Assembly: GCA_030427805.1 (NCBI GenBank)
Contig: JAUICP010000001.1
Span: forward strand, 124,001-188,000
Direction of reading: 5' to 3'
Source: Bdellovibrionia bacterium
GTDB taxonomy: Bacteria > Bdellovibrionota > Bdellovibrionia > Bdellovibrionales > JAGQZY01
Length of the DNA stretch: 64,000 nt
Shown here: one piece after another, positions 29,023-36,681 of the stretch
How positions within the stretch are numbered: the first letter of the stretch is position 1
Layout: every line of letters begins with the position of its first letter
Translations under genes and position numbers: made by a program
Notes under the pieces: generated by a model
Told to the model about the DNA's origin: nothing
Databases searched by the model: none
What the model saw: the letters and a program-made list of their open reading frames with translations, nothing else

Positions 29023-30216
29023 TTACCCATTTCTAATGTCAATTAAGTCTCTATCTTCTGACGTAAACGTAAGTATTTCCAACACTTTATTAAAAATGTA
29101 AAGTCCTCTTCGCGTGAGCTTGAAGCTTTCACCATTTTGCTCTACTAGACCCTTATCTTTTAACTCCGCAAAGCGATTCATTATAGGTTCTCTTAAGACT
29201 CTCGGAAATTCATCCATTAGCTGATTTAAATAAAACCCAGAGAGCATTCTTAATGCGGTGTGTATCCGGTCAAAGAGAGCCTCGAAGACATCGAGATCTT
29301 CAAAAAATTCAGTATCTTGTAGGGCCGAAGTTTCACGGTTAACGAATTTATAATAGGAACTCAGGCCGGAGGGGCGCCAGAGGCGCTTTCCCCAGGATCC
29401 ACGCTTTAAGTAGCTGTGGGCGCTCATTCCAAGGCCCCAATACTCTTCGTTCGTCCAGTAAAGGGTATTGTGCTGAGCTTCATAGCCGGGAACGGCATAA
29501 TTTGAAATTTCATAGTGCTGAAGTCCTCGAGTGGAGAGTTCTTCTCGAATCAGCTCAAACATTTCAGTAATTAAATTTTCTTCGGGACTCTCTTTCATCA
29601 GGCGATGCTTTTCGGGGAGAGTGAGCACGTAGGCGCTGAGATGTTTTGGTGAGAAGCTCTTATAAATATCCAGGTCTTCTTTTAATTTTCCTAGATCTTG
29701 GTTGGGGAGGGCGAAAAGAATATCAGCCGTGTATATAAAATCCAGTTCATCGATCCACTCGAGAAGTTCAATGGCGTCTTTTTTTCGATGAAAGCGCCCC
29801 AATTGCTCTAGGTAACTGTCGTCAAAGGTTTGAATGCCGAGACTTAGACGGTTAACTCCGTGATCGCGAAACATTTTTACTTGATCTTTGTCTATGGTTT
29901 TTGGGTCGGCTTCGAGTCCAATTTCTGCATCGTCTACAAGCGGGAATCCGTGCTTTTCAAGAGTTTGTACAATAGCTACAATGGATTCTGGTTTGCTGAG
30001 GCTAGGGGTGCCTCCTCCAAAATAGAGTGAAGTCACTTCGCGAGGACCAACCCACTGACTCCAGTTTTCTATCTCCTTGAGAAGGTGGCTTATATATTTG
30101 TCGTTCTCAATACCTTGATTCCATGGAGCTGTAGCGAAATCGCAGTAACTACACTTTTGAATGCAAAAAGGAAGATGGACATAAATACCAAATTTATTTT
30201 TTTCAGATGGAGCCAT
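29023..30216 (-). CDS. hemW: HemW-type radical SAM haem chaperone
   Basis: The 397-residue protein starts at ATG 30216 (a TTG three codons earlier is possible). The radical-SAM cluster motif is Cys18-x3-Cys22-x2-Cys25 in PFCIQKCSYCDFAT. YFGGGTPS (glycine motif), LSLGIQTF, and the C-terminal HemW domain (ISNYAVPGYEAQHNTLYW, GLGMSAHSY) are seen. HemW binds haem and is related to oxygen-independent coproporphyrinogen oxidase, but the Cys pattern favours HemW. Only 2 bases separate its start from that of the divergent M16 peptidase gene, so its promoter must lie inside that gene. Confidence 0.88.
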   Translation of the reverse strand: MAPSEKNKFGIYVHLPFCIQKCSYCDFATAPWNQGIENDKYISHLLKEIENWSQWVGPREVTSLYFGGGTPSLSKPESIVAIVQTLEKHGFPLVDDAEIGLEADPKTIDKDQVKMFRDHGVNRLSLGIQTFDDSYLEQLGRFHRKKDAIELLEWIDELDFIYTADILFALPNQDLGKLKEDLDIYKSFSPKHLSAYVLTLPEKHRLMKESPEENLITEMFELIREELSTRGLQHYEISNYAVPGYEAQHNTLYWTNEEYWGLGMSAHSYLKRGSWGKRLWRPSGLSSYYKFVNRETSALQDTEFFEDLDVFEALFDRIHTALRMLSGFYLNQLMDEFPRVLREPIMNRFAELKDKGLVEQNGESFKLTRRGLYIFNKVLEILTFTSEDRDLIDIRNG

Positions 30217-30218
30217 AA

Positions 30219-32825
30219 ATGCCAACTAAGTTCAAATTAAAGAATAACCTATCAGTCCTGCTCATTGAAAGTCATAAATCCCCAGTTATTTCTGCTCAGA
30301 TGTGGGTTCGAACTGGAAGTGCGGACGAAAAAAAGGGTCAAGAGGGACTCAGCCACTTTATAGAGCATTTGGTTTTTAAAGGCACCAAAAAATTTGATGT
30401 TGGCGAAATTGCTTCTCGAGTTGAAACCTCTGGAGGAGAGCTCAACGCATTTACATCTTTCGATCAAACTGTCTTTTATGTGACCATTTCAAAAGAATTT
30501 AGCAACGTCGCCCTTGAAGTGATCAGTGAGATGATGGGGCACCCTTCCTTCGTTAAAGAAGAAATCGACAACGAAAGGGAAGTCGTACTCGAAGAAATTA
30601 AGAGATCGAATGATAGTTTAGGTCGACAAGCTTCGCGACTTCTTTTTGAAACCAATTTTAAAGAACATCCTTATGGATTACCCGTCCTCGGAAGGGAGTC
30701 GGTAATCAAAAAGTCTTCGCGAAAAAAGATAAAGGATTATTACGAGAGCCGTTACGTTCCCCAGAATATGCAGCTCGTGGTGGCCGGAGATTTTGATGCT
30801 AAGGAGATGAAGAAAGACATCAAAAAGTACTTCGAAGACATTGAAGACTACAAGTTGAAAAAAGTAAAGAGGACTAAGGAGAAGCCGCAAAAAGAAACCC
30901 GAATAAAAGTCAAAAAAACCCAGTTTAAAGAAAGTGTCTTTCATTTTTCTTGGAAAATCCCAGGCGTACTTCATGAAGACATTGCCGCTTTAGATGTGCT
31001 CGCCCTTATTCTGGGTCAAGGCGAGAGTTCACGCCTTACGCAAAGGTTAAGAGTTCAAAAACCAGTTGTTAACTCTGTAGGTTGTGGAACTTTTACGCCT
31101 AAAGATTACGGCTTATTTGATATTTCAGTTAATTTTAACTTCAATAATATGGATGAAATTCTTGAAGTTCTTCACGAGGAACTTGGTATGATTCTCGCCG
31201 ACCCTCCCTCTCAGGAGGAAATGGAGAAGGCCATCAGAATTTTCGAGAGTGATGAAATCTACTCTGTTGAAACAGTAGATGGAATAGCCAGAAAAGCGGG
31301 TATGCTCGAAGATCTTACTGGAGACTACAAGTTTTTTAAGAAATACCTCTCGCGGATTAGCGCTTTGAGGGCATCGGACATTCAAAGAGTTGCTAGAAAA
31401 TATTTAAAAGCCTCTAATTTGACTATTGTGTTGGCAACACCTGGTGATGAAAAAGAAGCGCGCAAAAAAATTAGAAAATGGAAGTCAAACTTTGAGGAAT
31501 CATTAAAGACTTATAAAAAGAGAAAAATTGAGCCAACAAAGAAAATAAAACTTAAAAAATTGAATGTGAGTTTCGGTGGAAAGTCTGAAGGCAAAGTCGA
31601 AATAATAAAAGATCAACTTTCAAATGGGGCTCGACTTATTTATCGAAGAGATACGCAAGCTCCGGTGGTCGCTGTAAAGTCAGCATTTATTGGTGGGCTG
31701 CGCATTGAACACGAAAATGAGGTAGGAATTACTGAGTTAATGTCTAGAACCTGGTGTTCTGGTTCTAAGGATTACAGCGAAGTCGAGATACAGCATAAAA
31801 TAGAAACTATCGCTGGGAGCCTTTCGGCCTTTGGCGGAAGAAATACAGCGGGTCTATCGATTCAATGTTTAAGCCCCTTTCAAAAAGATGCCAGTGAAAT
31901 TTATTCCTCAGTGATGGAAGCTCCTCTTTTTGATGAGGGAATATTAAATAGAGAGCGTCATATGATTGGAGAGCAAGTTCGAGCTAGACAAGATAGCCCT
32001 GCCTTTTTGTGTTCCCTCGATTTTTTGAAACAAATTTTTACAACTCACCCCTACGCGAGGGACCCCTTGGGCTCTTTAGAAGACCTCAATAAAATTACGA
32101 GTGAAGATTTGAAGAAACACTATGAGCGCATGATCTATTCGACAAATGGAACGATAGTGCTCACGGGTGATGTGGATGTTGAATTGTGGAAAGAAAAACT
32201 AGAATCGGCCATTCAGAGTTCGAAAAGTGAGTCTCTTAAAAAATCAATACCAGTCCCCGCTCTTGAGAAAAACAAATACTCCTATCAGGAGAGTGAAAAA
32301 GAGCAGAGCCATATAATTTACGGTTTTCAGGCATTGAGTTTAGATGATCCCGATCGCTATGTTATGCAAATCATCCAATCCGTTCTAGCGGGTCAGGGTG
32401 GTCGCTTGTTTATTGAGCTGAGGGACAAAGCTTCATTAGCCTACACAGTTGCACCCATGCGACTAGAAGGTCTCGATGGGGGGTACTTCGGAGCTTATAT
32501 CGGATGTTCGCCGGAAAAAGGTGAAACCGCCATTAAGATGATGAAGGCCGAATTCGATAAGCTCTGTCAGGAAGATATTTCGGATAAGGAACTGGATCGC
32601 GCAAAGAGGTTTTTGATAGGTCGTCACGATATTGATCTTCAGAGGACGTCGTCGATCAATACCTCCATTTTATTTAATGAGGTGTATGGCATCCCGGGAG
32701 AAGAGATTTATCATTTTTCTGACTCCATTAAATCAGTGAGCAAAGAAAAGGTGAGGGAGTTATCGCAGAAGGTTTTTGCAGGAAATCACGTGATTTCTGC
32801 CGTTGGCCCGAAGAAACCCTTCTAA
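30219..32825 (+). CDS. Double-length M16-family zinc peptidase, apparently cytoplasmic
   Basis: The 868-residue protein has two M16 units. The N-terminal unit (1-430) has the inverted zinc motif His46-F-I-Glu49-His50 and a downstream EREVVLEEIKR glutamate. The second unit (about 455-868) has no HxxEH and would be the inactive partner that closes the chamber. The layout resembles PqqL/pitrilysin-type single-chain peptidases or mitochondrial processing peptidase halves fused. No signal peptide is seen. GGAG lies six bases before the ATG. It probably degrades small peptides; the substrate is unknown. Confidence 0.85.
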   Translation: MPTKFKLKNNLSVLLIESHKSPVISAQMWVRTGSADEKKGQEGLSHFIEHLVFKGTKKFDVGEIASRVETSGGELNAFTSFDQTVFYVTISKEFSNVALEVISEMMGHPSFVKEEIDNEREVVLEEIKRSNDSLGRQASRLLFETNFKEHPYGLPVLGRESVIKKSSRKKIKDYYESRYVPQNMQLVVAGDFDAKEMKKDIKKYFEDIEDYKLKKVKRTKEKPQKETRIKVKKTQFKESVFHFSWKIPGVLHEDIAALDVLALILGQGESSRLTQRLRVQKPVVNSVGCGTFTPKDYGLFDISVNFNFNNMDEILEVLHEELGMILADPPSQEEMEKAIRIFESDEIYSVETVDGIARKAGMLEDLTGDYKFFKKYLSRISALRASDIQRVARKYLKASNLTIVLATPGDEKEARKKIRKWKSNFEESLKTYKKRKIEPTKKIKLKKLNVSFGGKSEGKVEIIKDQLSNGARLIYRRDTQAPVVAVKSAFIGGLRIEHENEVGITELMSRTWCSGSKDYSEVEIQHKIETIAGSLSAFGGRNTAGLSIQCLSPFQKDASEIYSSVMEAPLFDEGILNRERHMIGEQVRARQDSPAFLCSLDFLKQIFTTHPYARDPLGSLEDLNKITSEDLKKHYERMIYSTNGTIVLTGDVDVELWKEKLESAIQSSKSESLKKSIPVPALEKNKYSYQESEKEQSHIIYGFQALSLDDPDRYVMQIIQSVLAGQGGRLFIELRDKASLAYTVAPMRLEGLDGGYFGAYIGCSPEKGETAIKMMKAEFDKLCQEDISDKELDRAKRFLIGRHDIDLQRTSSINTSILFNEVYGIPGEEIYHFSDSIKSVSKEKVRELSQKVFAGNHVISAVGPKKPF

Positions 32826-32908
32826 AAGTGTTTCATATTTAGACAGACTAGGGCGAACCAGACCTTTGGTTGTATTGGCAAAGGGGCCCAGCAGACCAGT
32901 GTAAAAAG

Positions 32909-32917
32909 TGGTATAAT
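32909..32917 (+). promoter_or_regulatory. Candidate extended -10 promoter of the tat operon
   Basis: TGGTATAAT is a perfect extended -10 (TGnTATAAT). No good -35 is seen, as is usual for this class. It would start transcription near 32924, about 35 bases before the start of the gene at 32959, which itself has GGAGG. It lies in the 133-bp gap after the M16 gene. Confidence 0.5.
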
Positions 32918-32958
32918 GGAGGGTGGACTGATCGGTTGGGTTGTGACCTGGAGGTGAA

Positions 32959-33591
32959 ATGTCTGGTTCCAACGGAGATTCATCACAACAAGGTGGGCTA
33001 TTTTCTTCGCCAGGAGAGTACTTTTCAGAAGTCGTTGAAGAGGCTTTCAAAGAAAGAAAAATTGATACCTACCCCATGGTTTCTCGCTATATTGTTGATT
33101 TATTGGAGCATTATCTGTTTGCTCACAACCTCTTTGATTCTGAGGATGAGTCGGGCCGAAAACAGCGTAAAACCTTAGCGGAACTTCTTTTGATCGCCGG
33201 TCAGTCAAATACCAATGAGCGGGTTAAACTATTGAAAAAATTAGGTGATAGCTCACTTTACATCAGTGGTTTTTTTGGCCCTTCTTTGAATAGAAAAGTC
33301 GTCGATGTCGGTTATTATGTTGAAATGGGTACCACGGCCTATGGATCTTTGTCGCAAACGATTCAGGAAGATACTTTTGCAAAGGTATACAGGGAAATTT
33401 CTCGGCAATTTGTGAAGATGGTCGATGTTCTCACCTATATTCGCGAGAAATCGATTACGACTTTTGAGCAGGACCTGTTGCGTCTTAACGAAATCTACGA
33501 ACAAACTGGTTCTGAGTTTGCTCGAGAGCAGCTGACCAAAGCCGGAGTCATAACCGCCCCTGTGAAATCGACTGGAAATAAGAAGCAATAG
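32959..33591 (+). CDS. Conserved-looking helical protein of unknown function upstream of tat
   Basis: A 210-residue soluble protein, mostly helical, without signal peptide or membrane helix. Visible segments: MVSRYIVDLLEHYLF (about 40-54), TLAELLLIAGQ (72-82), DVGYYVEMGTTAYGSLS (116-132), and a Glu/Arg-rich helical C-terminus. I do not recognise the family. GGAGG precedes the ATG. It is the first gene of a run with tatB, tatC and the phosphoesterase (45-base gap to tatB), so a link to export or membrane biology is possible but unproven. Confidence 0.7.
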   Translation: MSGSNGDSSQQGGLFSSPGEYFSEVVEEAFKERKIDTYPMVSRYIVDLLEHYLFAHNLFDSEDESGRKQRKTLAELLLIAGQSNTNERVKLLKKLGDSSLYISGFFGPSLNRKVVDVGYYVEMGTTAYGSLSQTIQEDTFAKVYREISRQFVKMVDVLTYIREKSITTFEQDLLRLNEIYEQTGSEFAREQLTKAGVITAPVKSTGNKKQ

Positions 33592-33636
33592 GTTTCTCTT
33601 TATAGACCACCTAGTAAAAAAGATATAAAATAGGCT

Positions 33637-34113
33637 ATGTTCAATATGGGTTTCACCGAGCTCGTAGTAGTCGGTATAGTTGCACTCATTTTTATAGGTC
33701 CTAAACAATTGCCTGAAGTGGCTCGGGTTGTTGCTCGTCTTCTTAATGAATTTCGAAGAGCTACGGGTGACATTTCAAAACAAGTTTACGACATACGTTC
33801 TTCAGCAACTCAATTCGTAAATGATACTAAACAAGATATTCGCAGCGAAATCGAAAAAGCAGCTGGTGTTGATGAAATCAAAAATCAATTTAATGAAACA
33901 AAGAATTCGGTTGTCGATGACCTAAAAAAAGGTCTCGATGAACTTCCTGATGATTGGGGAATCCAAGAAGAGGAAGATGATGGCCTCGACCCCCATGATG
34001 AATTTGGAAATGTCATAGTTGACGATGGGGTTGCCGAACCACAAACACAGGTGGTTTCGAATCAATCAACGGATACGGCAACTCCTGAGAAAACCGGTAA
34101 AGAGGATAATTAG
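33637..34113 (+). CDS. tatB: Sec-independent protein translocase TatA/TatB component
   Basis: A 158-residue protein with one N-terminal membrane helix, then an amphipathic helix and a charged tail. MFNMGFTELVVVGIVALIFIGP followed by KQLPEVARVVARLLNEFRR matches TatA/TatB. The length, the N-terminal glutamate (FTELV) and the position before tatC favour TatB. TatB receives twin-arginine substrates and passes them with TatC and TatA. Its stop overlaps the tatC GTG by one base. A likely client is encoded in this window at 62834. Confidence 0.85.
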   Translation: MFNMGFTELVVVGIVALIFIGPKQLPEVARVVARLLNEFRRATGDISKQVYDIRSSATQFVNDTKQDIRSEIEKAAGVDEIKNQFNETKNSVVDDLKKGLDELPDDWGIQEEEDDGLDPHDEFGNVIVDDGVAEPQTQVVSNQSTDTATPEKTGKEDN

Positions 34114-34877
34114 TGGCCCTGGATCAAGAAGATGTAACATCAGAGGGGGAGTTGAGTCTCATTGAGCATCTCACTGAGCTCAGAAAAAGAGTCGTTTACT
34201 CTTTAATCGCCATTCTTATTTTTATGGCAGGGGCTTTGGTTTTCAGTGACATCATAATGGAGTTCATTACTGACCCCATTCGCACTTTTTTGCCAGATCA
34301 GAAAATCTTTTTTACGGGGCCAATGGATGTCTTTTTAGCGCATCTTAAAATTGCACTATTAAGTGGCGTGATATTGTCCTGTCCTTTTTGGCTGTATCAG
34401 GTTTGGAAGTTCGTCGAACCGGGCCTTTACGACAATGAGAAAAAATATGGTCTCGGTTTTATCTTCTCTGGAACAGTTCTCTTTTTAACGGGAGTGTCTT
34501 TTGTCTACTATCTCGTTTACCCCATGGCCTTTGGTTTTCTTCTACAATACGATCAAGAAACCGCTCAAGCCATGATCACTATTAAAGAGTATCTGGGCTT
34601 TTTTACACTAACGACTCTGGTGTTTGGTGCGGCGTTTGAGCTTCCTCTTATATTGACCATTCTCGGGATTATTGGTGTTATTGATCAGCAATTTCTCCGA
34701 GATAAACGACGTTACGCCATTGTGATAATTATTACGCTCTCAGCGGTAATCACTCCCCCAGATGTCATTAGCCAAGTCATGTTGGGAGTACCACTTGTGG
34801 CTCTCTATGAAGTATCAATTATTATGATTGGGATATTGGGGAGAAAACCTCCGACTTCTACGGACGTGACTCAATAG
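34113..34877 (+). CDS. tatC: Sec-independent protein translocase TatC
   Basis: A 254-residue protein with six membrane helices. The N-terminal signature LSLIEHLTELRKRV and the PFWLYQVWKFVEPGLYDNEKK loop are those of TatC, which recognises the twin-arginine signal. The start is GTG overlapping the tatB stop (TAGTG). The phosphoesterase gene begins 1 base after its stop. Confidence 0.95.
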   Translation: MALDQEDVTSEGELSLIEHLTELRKRVVYSLIAILIFMAGALVFSDIIMEFITDPIRTFLPDQKIFFTGPMDVFLAHLKIALLSGVILSCPFWLYQVWKFVEPGLYDNEKKYGLGFIFSGTVLFLTGVSFVYYLVYPMAFGFLLQYDQETAQAMITIKEYLGFFTLTTLVFGAAFELPLILTILGIIGVIDQQFLRDKRRYAIVIIITLSAVITPPDVISQVMLGVPLVALYEVSIIMIGILGRKPPTSTDVTQ

Positions 34878-34878
34878 T

Positions 34879-36354
34879 ATGGACTTCAAAGAGGCGCAGT
34901 ATACAGCTATTATAAGTGATCTCCACTTATGTGAAGCTGAACCAGTTCACCCCAAATATCCGCTCTGGAAAAAGTACAAAACAAAAGAGTTTTTTTTTGA
35001 TCATAAGATTGATGGCTTTTTAAAACTCATTGTTAGAGAGGCTGGCGATAACCCCATCGAGCTGGTTTTAAATGGTGATATATTTGATTTTGATTCCGTA
35101 ACTCGTTATCCAGAAAAGCCAAGTTTCAGGGTTAAGGCCCACGAGAAGAAGTATGGCTTAAAATCAACCGAGCGGAAGAGCCTTTATAAAATAGATTCGA
35201 TATTAGATGATCATCCTGGTTTTTTAGAAGCTCTTCGCGAGTTTTTAAAAAATGGGAATCGAATAATTTTCGTTATAGGAAACCATGATTTAGAGCTCTA
35301 TTGGGAGGCTGTACAAAAAAGAATTATCGAAAGAATTACTCCAGATCCAGAAAGACAGGAAGCGATTCGTTTTTGTGAATTTTTTTATATCTCTAATAGT
35401 GATACTCTGGTCGAACACGGCCATCAATACGACCCCTACTGTAAAGTAGAAAATCCTGTGTTCCCATTTATTTTACGCTACAATCAGGTAGAAATAAGAA
35501 TCCCATTTGGCAATCTAGCAACTCGGTACATGATTAATGTTATGGGATTTTTTAATCCCTATGTAGAATCAAATTTTATTATGTCGGCCGGTGAATATGT
35601 CGTGTTCTTTTTAAAGTACATGGCCCGCGCCCAGCCCCTCTTAATTATCGATTGGTTGGTGGGCGCGAGTCAGGTTTTGTTCCGCTCAGTTAGGGATGAG
35701 TTCACGGCAGCCTTTAGAGACCCACTATTAGTCGAGCGTCGAGTAGCAGAAATTGCCGCGAAATCTAATGCGACTCCGAGAATGGTCAGGGAAATGCTCA
35801 ATTTCTCTGTTCCATCGGCATCGAAGAGTCCTTGGCTTCTCGCTAGGGAGCTTTGGCTCGATCGTGCTTTTATCTTCTTACTTTCCATAATTCTAGTTTT
35901 ACAGATAAGTTTGGTGGTCCAGCAGCTCACTGATATATCGATTTATTGGACGGTCATTCCGCTTTTACTTTTTGCCCCATTCTTTATTTTCTATAGTCGA
36001 ACGGTTGTTTCTAAAGTTGGCCAGTTTAAAGAGCCCCAAGAGCGAATTCTAAGCTTAGCCTCAATGGTAACGGGTACTGAAAGAATTGTTCATGGGCATA
36101 CTCATATTCTTAGACACGAAGTCATCGGCCCCATAGAACACCTTAATCCGGGAACCTGGTCGCCGGCCTTTAAAGATATTCATTGTAAACAAGTCAGCGA
36201 AAATCGGGCGGCAGTTTGGATTACCCCTGGTGACGAAGGTCGCCGAAAAGCCCAACTATTAAAGTTCAATGAGGGGGATTTAGAAGAGTTCTTTAAAAAG
36301 AACGATAGCCGCTCAGCATCAATCGAAGAAAAAGAGACAATTCTCGCCGAATAA
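34879..36354 (+). CDS. Membrane-bound calcineurin-like metallophosphoesterase
   Basis: A 491-residue phosphoesterase with the full metal motif set: Asp14-x-His16 (SDLHL), Gly66-Asp67 (NGDIFDFD), GNHD at 134-137, the EHGHQY histidine near 182, and VHGHTH at 404-409. Two membrane helices (about 329-348 and 355-373) are inserted between the GNHD half and the final GHTH motif, which is unusual. Related proteins include UDP-2,3-diacylglucosamine hydrolases and uncharacterised phosphoesterases; the substrate is not clear. It ends the tat operon. Lack of a signal peptide suggests the catalytic face is cytoplasmic. Confidence 0.82.
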   Translation: MDFKEAQYTAIISDLHLCEAEPVHPKYPLWKKYKTKEFFFDHKIDGFLKLIVREAGDNPIELVLNGDIFDFDSVTRYPEKPSFRVKAHEKKYGLKSTERKSLYKIDSILDDHPGFLEALREFLKNGNRIIFVIGNHDLELYWEAVQKRIIERITPDPERQEAIRFCEFFYISNSDTLVEHGHQYDPYCKVENPVFPFILRYNQVEIRIPFGNLATRYMINVMGFFNPYVESNFIMSAGEYVVFFLKYMARAQPLLIIDWLVGASQVLFRSVRDEFTAAFRDPLLVERRVAEIAAKSNATPRMVREMLNFSVPSASKSPWLLARELWLDRAFIFLLSIILVLQISLVVQQLTDISIYWTVIPLLLFAPFFIFYSRTVVSKVGQFKEPQERILSLASMVTGTERIVHGHTHILRHEVIGPIEHLNPGTWSPAFKDIHCKQVSENRAAVWITPGDEGRRKAQLLKFNEGDLEEFFKKNDSRSASIEEKETILAE

Positions 36355-36384
36355 CGCTTCGCAAATATCAAATTCTCCCTCAGA

Positions 36385-36405
36385 GTGAATTCTTTTTGAA
36401 TTCAC
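36385..36405. repeat. Perfect inverted repeat in the histone promoter region
   Basis: Arms GTGAATTC and GAATTCAC (8 bp, perfect) flank a loop of five T. It lies 31 bases after the phosphoesterase stop and 67 bases before the histone ATG, and it covers a candidate -35. It could be an operator or a hairpin; T-richness after it is too low for a standard terminator. Confidence 0.6.
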
Positions 36406-36424
36406 CTAGACCTTAATTTAGACT
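36396..36424 (+). promoter_or_regulatory. Candidate promoter of the histone gene
   Basis: TTGAAT (-35) and TAGACT (-10) are separated by 17 bases; each matches four or five of six consensus positions. Transcription would start about 40 bases before the ATG. The -35 lies in the right arm of the inverted repeat at 36385-36405. Confidence 0.35.
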
Positions 36425-36471
36425 CGGAGCCTGTTAACTTGAACTGTCTTGATCCTAATACGGAGGAAATA

Positions 36472-36666
36472 ATGGCTGAAGTTTTGGTCGTTACTAGCAA
36501 AGTAAAAAAGTACATTAAAGAAAATGGCGATTGTAATACGTCTGCAGAAACAATCGATGTGCTCAGCAAAGCCATCGAACGTCTTTGTACTAAAGGTTAC
36601 GAGTCTGCTAAGGCTGACGGTCGTAAGACAGTCATGGCTCGCGACATCGTTATCGATCACATTTAA
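36472..36666 (+). CDS. Bacterial histone-fold DNA-binding protein
   Basis: A 64-residue protein starting at the ATG preceded by GGAGG. It has the histone-fold layout: short helix 1 (SKVKKYIKE, 9-17), loop, long helix 2 (about 23-48, SAETIDVLSKAIERL), the loop motif GRKTVMARDI at 50-59, and helix 3 (55-63). GRKTV-x-x-xDI is the archaeal/eukaryotic histone hallmark; Arg51 and Asp58 would form the usual salt bridge. It matches, as I recall, the Bdellovibrio histone Bd0055/HBb, an abundant nucleoid protein that binds DNA as a dimer in an unconventional way. It lacks the tails of eukaryotic histones. It is monocistronic and convergent with ligA. Confidence 0.9.
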   Translation: MAEVLVVTSKVKKYIKENGDCNTSAETIDVLSKAIERLCTKGYESAKADGRKTVMARDIVIDHI

Positions 36667-36681
36667 TTTATATATTCTAAA

